Shown here one piece after another: positions 1-5,158 of a stretch of 5,158 nucleotides of DNA (the stretch's first letter is position 1; each line of letters starts with the position of its first letter). The stretch spans positions 1-5,158 of the forward strand of contig NZ_PTQZ01000135.1 of assembly GCF_002943415.1 (NCBI RefSeq), in the 5' to 3' direction. The notes under the pieces were generated by a model that saw nothing but the letters and a program-made list of their open reading frames with translations, did not search any database and was not told where the DNA came from. The translations under genes and the position numbers were made by a program. The DNA is from Amnimonas aquatica (GTDB lineage Bacteria; Pseudomonadota; Gammaproteobacteria; Pseudomonadales; Moraxellaceae).

Positions 1-480
1 TACGAAGCCCTGCTGGGCTGCCCGGTCAGCTTCGGCGCCGATGCCTACGCTCTGCGCTTCCCCGCCGTCTGGCTGGAGCGGCGACTGGACCTCGCCGATG
101 CCGGCAGCAGCGACATGGTCATGCAGGAGGCACGCCGACAGCTCGCCCGCATGCCGCTGCTGAACCTGGAGAACCGCCTGCGCGCCGCCTGCTTCCGCGC
201 CCTGCCCGGCCCGCTGCCGGAAGCCGCCGCGCTGGCCGGCGCGCTCGGCCTGCAACCGCGCCAGCTGCGCCAGTATCTCGGCCAGCAGGGCATCAACCTG
301 CGCGTGCTGCACGATGACGTGCGCCGCGAGGCCGCGCTGTTCTGGCTGCGCGCCGGACACGATGACCTCGCCTCGCTGGCGCAGGCCTGCGGCTTCTCGG
401 AACAGAGCGCCTTCCAGCGCGCTTTCCGGCGCTGGACCGGCCGGACACCCGGCATCTGGCAGGATGAACACAGGAATGAC

Positions 481-507
<27 letters not shown>
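1..507 (+). CDS. AraC-family transcriptional regulator, C-terminal part (5' end outside window)
   Basis: The frame is open from base 1 and ends at TGA 505-507, giving 168 visible residues. An internal ATG at 115 is not the true start, because good family sequence precedes it. Visible residues 1-31 (YEALLGCPVSFGAD, then LRFPAVWLERRL) resemble the end of the N-terminal ligand-sensing domain of the AraC subgroup with an 'arabinose-binding-like' domain (PF12625 type). Residues about 75-155 form the double helix-turn-helix DNA-binding domain. The first HTH is around 77-97 (LAGALGLQPRQLRQYLGQQG). The second is around 123-145 (LASLAQACGFSEQSAFQRAF), followed by the family signature RWTGRTPGIW. It should act as a DNA-binding regulator, usually of a nearby catabolic gene or operon, but its target and ligand cannot be seen. 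The last 14 codons are notably AT-richer than the rest. The gene is co-directional with gmk, 60 bp upstream, but there is no sign of a functional link. Confidence 0.93.
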
Positions 508-1185
<678 letters not shown>

Positions 1186-1197
1186 ATACAGGTCGTC

Positions 1198-1277
1198 CGG
1201 GGGTGGCGGGGGCATGGGGCTGGAAAACACGCTGGAAGGCGCTACAGTTTTCCAGCCCCATGCCCCCGCCACCCCCG
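1198..1277. repeat. Perfect 31-bp inverted repeat (long hairpin) between gmk and rpoZ
   Basis: Arms 1198-1228 and 1247-1277 are exact reverse complements (31/31), with an 18-nt loop at 1229-1246. The arm begins CGGGGGTGGCGGGGGCATGG and ends GCTGGAAAAC. As RNA it would be an extremely stable hairpin. The complementarity resumes imperfectly outward: AGCCTGAA 1179-1186 pairs with TTCAGGCT 1288-1295, and GGT 1191-1193 with ACC 1282-1284. The whole structure can therefore span about 1179-1295 and includes the gmk stop codon. The loop repeats GCTGGAA (1231-1237) from the arm tip (1219-1225). No T-tract follows on either strand, so it is not a classical intrinsic terminator. It could still block readthrough, protect the gmk 3' end, or be one copy of a dispersed palindromic repeat. 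No coding role is likely. Confidence 0.93.
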
Positions 1278-1299
1278 AAACACCATCTTCAGGCTGCGG

Positions 1300-1328
1300 T
1301 TGTGCGCTGCGCGGGCAGCCGGTAGAAT
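1300..1328 (+). promoter_or_regulatory. Probable sigma70 promoter of rpoZ (and perhaps spoT)
   Basis: TTGTGC at 1300-1305 (TTG conserved, 3/6) and TAGAAT at 1323-1328 (5/6 match to TATAAT) are spaced by exactly 17 bp. This would start transcription near 1335, about 30 nt before the rpoZ start codon. It sits just downstream of the long hairpin, which would insulate it from gmk transcription. The GTAGAAT context is common in high-GC gammaproteobacterial promoters. The -35 is imperfect, and the call rests on the -10 and the spacing. Confidence 0.55.
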
Positions 1329-1353
1329 TCCGCCTCTTTTCTGATCGCTGTCC

Positions 1354-1359
1354 GGAGGT
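1354..1359 (+). promoter_or_regulatory. Strong ribosome binding site that fixes the GTG start of rpoZ
   Basis: GGAGGT at 1354-1359 lies 5 nt before GTG 1365-1367. The translation from that GTG gives the canonical omega N-terminus MARVTVEDC. No in-frame ATG gives a complete N-terminus, so the near-consensus Shine-Dalgarno decides the start. Confidence 0.8.
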
Positions 1360-1364
1360 CCGTC

Positions 1365-1637
1365 GTGGCCCGTGTAACCGTCGAAGACTGCCTGACCAAT
1401 CTCGATAACCGCTTCGAGCTGGTGCTCGTCGCCTCCAAGCGCGCCCGTCAGCTGGCGACCGGTGGCAAGGAAGCCGGCCTGCCGTGGGAAAACGACAAGC
1501 CCACCGTCATGGCCCTGCGCGAAATCGCCGCCGACCTGGTGGACCGCTCCATTCTCACCGAAGTGCCGGAAGAGGAAGCGCTGCCCGACCTCAGCAACCT
1601 CGGCGACCTCGAGTACCAGCCCCCGGTCGAGATCTGA
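1365..1637 (+). CDS. rpoZ: DNA-directed RNA polymerase omega subunit
   Basis: This 90-residue protein is the small omega subunit of RNA polymerase. It binds beta' and helps its folding and assembly. In proteobacteria, omega with beta' forms a (p)ppGpp site on the polymerase. The length fits the family (91 in E. coli). The conserved core is plain: [10 protein letters not shown] at 1-10, [20 protein letters not shown] at about 15-34, then [18 protein letters not shown]. The acidic C-terminal tail ([11 protein letters not shown], then [12 protein letters not shown]) is variable in the family. Translation starts at a GTG behind a strong GGAGGT. The gene sits between gmk and spoT in the usual gammaproteobacterial order, with its own likely promoter at 1300-1328. 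No terminator separates it from spoT, so the two are probably co-transcribed across the 102-bp gap. Confidence 0.98.
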   Translation: MARVTVEDCLTNLDNRFELVLVASKRARQLATGGKEAGLPWENDKPTVMALREIAADLVDRSILTEVPEEEALPDLSNLGDLEYQPPVEI

Positions 1638-1681
1638 TCCGGCGCACCCCCGCATGACCGGGGCGGCCAGTCAGCCAGGGC

Positions 1682-1702
1682 CCGGCAGTTGTGCGCTGCC
1701 GG
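1682..1702 (+). repeat. Small hairpin in the rpoZ-spoT gap carrying the second copy of a 12-bp repeat
   Basis: CCGGCAG 1682-1688 and CTGCCGG 1696-1702 form a perfect 7-bp stem with a 7-nt loop. There is no T-tract, so termination is unlikely. The 12-mer GTTGTGCGCTGC lies within it at 1688-1699 and occurs identically at 1299-1310. The upstream copy contains the proposed -35 of the rpoZ promoter and is also flanked by an inverted repeat (GGCTGC 1292-1297 with GCAGCC 1315-1320). It may be a regulatory site or a chance GC-rich repeat. No good -10 box is found at the right distance after the second copy. Confidence 0.4.
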
Positions 1703-1739
1703 CCTTGACGACACGCCCCGCGCGCCGGAGACTCGGTAG

Positions 1740-3866
1740 ATGAGCTCCGGCATCGACGCCCTTTGTGACAGACTGCAAACCTACCTCACCTCCGACCAGG
1801 TAGAGGAAGTTCGTCGCGCCTACCTGTTTTCCGAAAAGGCCCACCTCGGCCAGTTCCGTCGCAACGGCGATCCCTACGTCACGCACCCGCTCGCGGTCGC
1901 GCACATCCTCTGCGACATGCACATGGACCACCAGAGCCTGATGGCCGCCATGCTGCACGATGTCATCGAGGACACCGGCGTTTCCAAGGAAGCCCTGACC
2001 AGCGAATTCGGCGCCGATGTCGCCGCCCTGGTCGATGGCGTGACCAAGCTCACCCAGGTGCACTTCAACTCCAAGGCCGAGGCCCAGGCCGAGAATTTCC
2101 GCAAGATGATCCTGGCCATGACCCAGGACGTGCGCGTGATCGTGGTCAAGCTCGCCGACCGCCTGCACAACATGCGCACGCTCGACGTGCTGACGGTGGA
2201 GAAGCGCAAGCGCGTGGCGCGCGAGACGCTGGAGATCTACGCGCCCATCGCCATGCGCCTGGGGATGAACGACATCCGCATCGAGTACGAGGAGCTGGGC
2301 TTCCAGGCCATCTGGCCCATGCGCGCCGAGCGCATCCGGCGTGCCGTGCTGGCCGCGCGCGGCCACCGCAAGGAAATGGTCACCAGCCTCGAGGTCGCCA
2401 TCGGCGAACGCCTCGGCGCCGAGGGCATCAAGGCCCGCGTCGAAGGCCGCGAGAAACACCTCTACAGCATCTACCAGAAGATGCGCGAGAAGCAGCGCTC
2501 GTTCTCCGAGATCATGGACGTGTACGGCTTCCGCGTGATCGTCGACGGCGTCGATGCCTGCTACCGGACGCTCGGCATCGTGCACAACCTGTACAAGCCG
2601 ATCCCGGGCAAGTTCAAGGACTACATCGCCATCCCCAAGACCAACGGCTACCAGTCGCTGCACACGGTGCTGAAAGGTCCGCGCGGGGTGCCGATCGAGG
2701 TGCAGATCCGCTCCGAGGCCATGGACGCCATGGCCAGCAACGGCATCGCCGCGCACTGGCTGTACAAGTCCGACGGCTTCACCAACACCTCGCAGACGCG
2801 CGCGCGCGAGTGGATGAAATCCCTGCTGGAGCTGCAGCGCAACGCCGGCGACTCCATGGAGTTCATCGAGAGCGTGAAGATCGACCTGTTCCCGGACGAG
2901 GTCTACATCTTCACCCCCAAGGGCCGCATCCTGACCCTGCCGCGCGGTGCCACGCCGGTCGACTTCGCCTACGCCGTGCACTCCGACATCGGCGACACCT
3001 GCGTCGCCGCCCGTGTCGACAATCGCCTGGCGCCGCTCAGCCTGCCGCTGACCACCGGCCAGACGGTGGAGATCGTGACCGCGCCCGGCGCCCGCCCGAA
3101 CCCGGGCTGGCTGGACTTCGTGGTGACCAGCCGCGCGCGCGCCAAGATCCGCCACTACCTCAAGGACCAGCAGCAGGGCGAGTCGCGCGACCTCGGCCTG
3201 CGCCTGCTCGACAAGGCGCTGTCCGGCCTCGGCAGCAAGCTCGACGCGCTGCCCGAGAAGCGCGTGCGCAAGGTGCTCGGCGAGCTCGGCATGACCGACA
3301 CCGAAGCGCTGCTGGAAAGCATCGGCCTGGGCAACCAGGTGCCGCAGATCATCGCGCGCCGCCTGGTGCCGGAAGATGACCATCCGGCGGTGAGCCGGAC
3401 CGTGCAGCGACAGGCCGGGAAGGGCATATCCATCCGCGGCACCGAGGGCCTGGTGGTGTCGTACGCGCGCTGCTGCCGGCCGCTGCCCGGCGACGAGATC
3501 ATGGGCCACCTGAGCTCGGGGCGCGGCGTGGTGATCCACCGTCACAAGTGCCGCAACATGGCGGCCGAGAGCCGCGCCAACCCCGACAAGTGCGTGCCGC
3601 TGCGCTGGGCCGACACCGTCAGCCGCGAATTCCAGAGCGAGCTGCGCATCGCGCTGGCGAACCAGCGCGGCCTGCTCGCCGTGATCGCCCGCGAAGTCAC
3701 CGACAGCGATGCCAACATCGAGCACATCAACGTCGAGGAGAAGGGCTCGCACCACGGCGTCATGCAGCTCGGCCTGCAGGTGCGCGACCGCATCCACCTG
3801 GCGCAGATCATCAAGCGCATCCGCATCCTGCCCGGCGTCGACAAGGTCACCCGCGTCAAGGCCTGA
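1740..3866 (+). CDS. spoT: Bifunctional (p)ppGpp synthetase / hydrolase SpoT
   Basis: This 708-residue long RelA/SpoT homologue makes (p)ppGpp from GTP/GDP and ATP and hydrolyses it to GDP/GTP plus pyrophosphate, controlling the stringent response. The N-terminal HD hydrolase domain is intact: H49 (YVTHP), H73-D74 (LHDVIEDT) and D140 ([11 protein letters not shown]). The synthetase domain spans about 230-350. It has K239 ([10 protein letters not shown]), D260 (MDVYGFR), Y304 (NGYQSLHT) and E320 (IEVQIR), which match the acidic residues needed for pyrophosphate transfer. The loop KFKD at 291-294 is of the bifunctional RXKD type with Lys for Arg, not the RelA-type EXDD. Next come a TGS domain (about 382-448), a helical region, a Cys-rich zinc-finger-like domain (CC at 578-579, HKC at 602-604) and a C-terminal ACT domain (about 631-708). 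The ATG at 1740 has GGAG at 1727-1730. Position after rpoZ and full hydrolase residues support SpoT rather than RelA. Confidence 0.97.
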   Translation: MSSGIDALCDRLQTYLTSDQVEEVRRAYLFSEKAHLGQFRRNGDPYVTHPLAVAHILCDMHMDHQSLMAAMLHDVIEDTGVSKEALTSEFGADVAALVDGVTKLTQVHFNSKAEAQAENFRKMILAMTQDVRVIVVKLADRLHNMRTLDVLTVEKRKRVARETLEIYAPIAMRLGMNDIRIEYEELGFQAIWPMRAERIRRAVLAARGHRKEMVTSLEVAIGERLGAEGIKARVEGREKHLYSIYQKMREKQRSFSEIMDVYGFRVIVDGVDACYRTLGIVHNLYKPIPGKFKDYIAIPKTNGYQSLHTVLKGPRGVPIEVQIRSEAMDAMASNGIAAHWLYKSDGFTNTSQTRAREWMKSLLELQRNAGDSMEFIESVKIDLFPDEVYIFTPKGRILTLPRGATPVDFAYAVHSDIGDTCVAARVDNRLAPLSLPLTTGQTVEIVTAPGARPNPGWLDFVVTSRARAKIRHYLKDQQQGESRDLGLRLLDKALSGLGSKLDALPEKRVRKVLGELGMTDTEALLESIGLGNQVPQIIARRLVPEDDHPAVSRTVQRQAGKGISIRGTEGLVVSYARCCRPLPGDEIMGHLSSGRGVVIHRHKCRNMAAESRANPDKCVPLRWADTVSREFQSELRIALANQRGLLAVIAREVTDSDANIEHINVEEKGSHHGVMQLGLQVRDRIHLAQIIKRIRILPGVDKVTRVKA

Positions 3867-3905
3867 GCCTCCGCAATGCGCGCCCGACGGCGCCAGCCCA
3901 TCCCG

Positions 3906-3925
3906 CCGGGCCAGCGCCGGCCCGG
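3906..3925 (+). repeat. GC-only hairpin after spoT
   Basis: CCGGGCC 3906-3912 and GGCCCGG 3919-3925 are perfect reverse complements with a 6-nt loop. No T-tract follows. It starts about 40 nt after the spoT stop, just before a second hairpin that does end in Ts. It may act with that one to end or protect the spoT transcript. Confidence 0.4.
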
Positions 3926-3933
3926 ACACGGCG

Positions 3934-3972
3934 AAGCGACGGCCGGGCCGACTTGCCGCGCCGGCCGCTTTT
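3934..3972 (+). terminator. Probable intrinsic terminator of rpoZ-spoT
   Basis: AAGC 3934-3937 plus GGCCGG 3941-3946 pair with CCGGCC 3961-3966 plus GCTT 3967-3970, with a 3-nt bulge (GAC) on the 5' side and a 14-nt loop. The stem runs into TTTT at 3969-3972. The T-run is short and the stem bulged, so termination may be partial. It lies between spoT and ridA, which suggests ridA may be transcribed from its own start. I saw no clear ridA promoter between 3973 and 4010. Confidence 0.5.
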
Positions 3973-4021
3973 GCGGAGACTGTCGCCCTTCCCCGCCCAC
4001 GACCATTCCCGGAGCCGCAGC

Positions 4022-4405
4022 ATGAACCGCGCCGTCATCCAGACCCCGAAGGCCCCCGCCGCCATCGGCACCTACTCGCAGGCCGTGAAGGTCGGCAACA
4101 CCATCTACCTGTCCGGCCAGATCGGCCTGGACCCGGAAAGCATGCAGCTGGTGGATGGCATCGAGGCCCAGATCATTCGCGTGTTCGACAACCTGCAGGC
4201 GGTCTGCGAGGCGGCCGGCGCCACGCTCAACGACATCGCCAAGCTGAACATCTTCCTCACCGACCTCGGTCACTTCGCGCTGGTCAACGAGATCATGGCG
4301 CGCTACTTCCAGCAGCCCTACCCGGCCCGCGCCGCCATCGGCGTCGCCGCGCTGCCGCGCGGCGCGCTGGTGGAAATGGACGGCATCGTGGTGGTGGCCG
4401 GCTGA
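4022..4405 (+). CDS. ridA: RidA-family enamine/imine deaminase (YjgF/YER057c/UK114)
   Basis: This 127-residue cytoplasmic protein belongs to a family that forms trimers and hydrolyses reactive enamine/imine intermediates such as 2-aminoacrylate. Those are released by PLP enzymes like threonine/serine dehydratases, and the family protects such enzymes from damage. The length matches the family (about 127-130). Key features are [12 protein letters not shown] at 11-22, the SGQIGLDP segment at 31-38, and the signature [13 protein letters not shown] at 100-112, which holds R103, the catalytic arginine of the RidA subfamily. E118 of VEMDGI is the conserved late acidic residue. The ATG at 4022 is chosen because GGAG lies at 4011-4014, 7 nt upstream, and the N-terminus aligns with known RidA; the frame stays open upstream but that sequence is not family-like. 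It often follows spoT in Gammaproteobacteria. The C-terminus looks complete, although an IS element begins within 16 bp of the stop. Confidence 0.96.
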   Translation: MNRAVIQTPKAPAAIGTYSQAVKVGNTIYLSGQIGLDPESMQLVDGIEAQIIRVFDNLQAVCEAAGATLNDIAKLNIFLTDLGHFALVNEIMARYFQQPYPARAAIGVAALPRGALVEMDGIVVVAG

Positions 4406-4412
4406 GCAACCG

Positions 4413-5158
<746 letters not shown>

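Noticed and set aside
1198..1277. Calling the long hairpin a classical intrinsic terminator
   Set aside because: No T-run follows the stem on either strand, so the structure is listed as a repeat, with termination only as a possibility.
1214..1408. Short open frames through the inverted repeat on both strands (peptides starting MGLEN)
   Set aside because: Both strands give similar peptides only because the DNA is palindromic. There is no ribosome site, and the + frame runs into rpoZ out of frame.
1705..1733. A spoT-specific promoter starting from TTGACG at 1705-1710
   Set aside because: The -35 is good, but the hexamer 17 bp later (GAGACT at 1728-1733) matches a -10 poorly and overlaps the ribosome site.
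1671..3929. 752-residue open frame on the - strand opposite spoT
   Set aside because: It is an antisense shadow. It covers a clearly real spoT, and its translation is a low-complexity mix rich in Ala, Asp, Gly, His, Leu and Val with no recognisable domain, as expected from high-GC codon bias on the other strand.
3548..4021. Upstream in-frame extension of ridA, which would give a 285-residue protein
   Set aside because: The upstream part overlaps spoT out of frame and is Arg/Pro/Ala-rich shadow sequence. The RidA family N-terminus begins at 4022 with a well-placed GGAG.

Overview
This is a GC-rich window whose gene content and order (gmk, rpoZ, spoT, ridA, all on the + strand) match the conserved stringent-response and nucleotide-metabolism block of Gammaproteobacteria. 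The omega subunit ([10 protein letters not shown], then [20 protein letters not shown]) reads closest, from memory, to Pseudomonas-like gammaproteobacterial forms rather than betaproteobacterial ones. Genus cannot be fixed from the sequence alone.

Layout. 1-507: 3' end of an AraC-family regulator, cut by the window edge. 508-567: short gap with a possible weak promoter overlapping the regulator's AT-rich tail. 568-1185: gmk, guanylate kinase. 1186-1364: gap dominated by a perfect 31-bp inverted repeat (arms 1198-1228 and 1247-1277), followed by a good sigma70-like promoter for rpoZ. 1365-1637: rpoZ, with a GTG start and a strong Shine-Dalgarno. 1638-1739: gap with a small hairpin that repeats a 12-mer found upstream of rpoZ. 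1740-3866: spoT, full-length bifunctional (p)ppGpp synthetase/hydrolase. 3867-4021: gap with two GC-rich hairpins, the second ending in TTTT and probably terminating spoT. 4022-4405: ridA. 4422-5158: C-terminal three-quarters or so of an IS110-family transposase on the - strand, whose 5' end lies beyond the window.

Functionally, Gmk makes GDP from GMP and is itself a known (p)ppGpp target in many bacteria. SpoT makes and degrades (p)ppGpp from GDP/GTP. Omega forms part of one (p)ppGpp site on RNA polymerase in proteobacteria. RidA removes reactive enamines produced by amino-acid metabolism. The block is therefore a housekeeping module.

The less ordinary parts are the long perfect hairpin between gmk and rpoZ, and the IS110 insertion 16 bp after ridA. 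The insertion marks the point where the conserved neighbourhood is broken. I found no convincing undescribed multi-gene system. The best candidate for a second look is the hairpin, followed by the bridge-RNA-bearing part of the IS, which should lie just outside the window.
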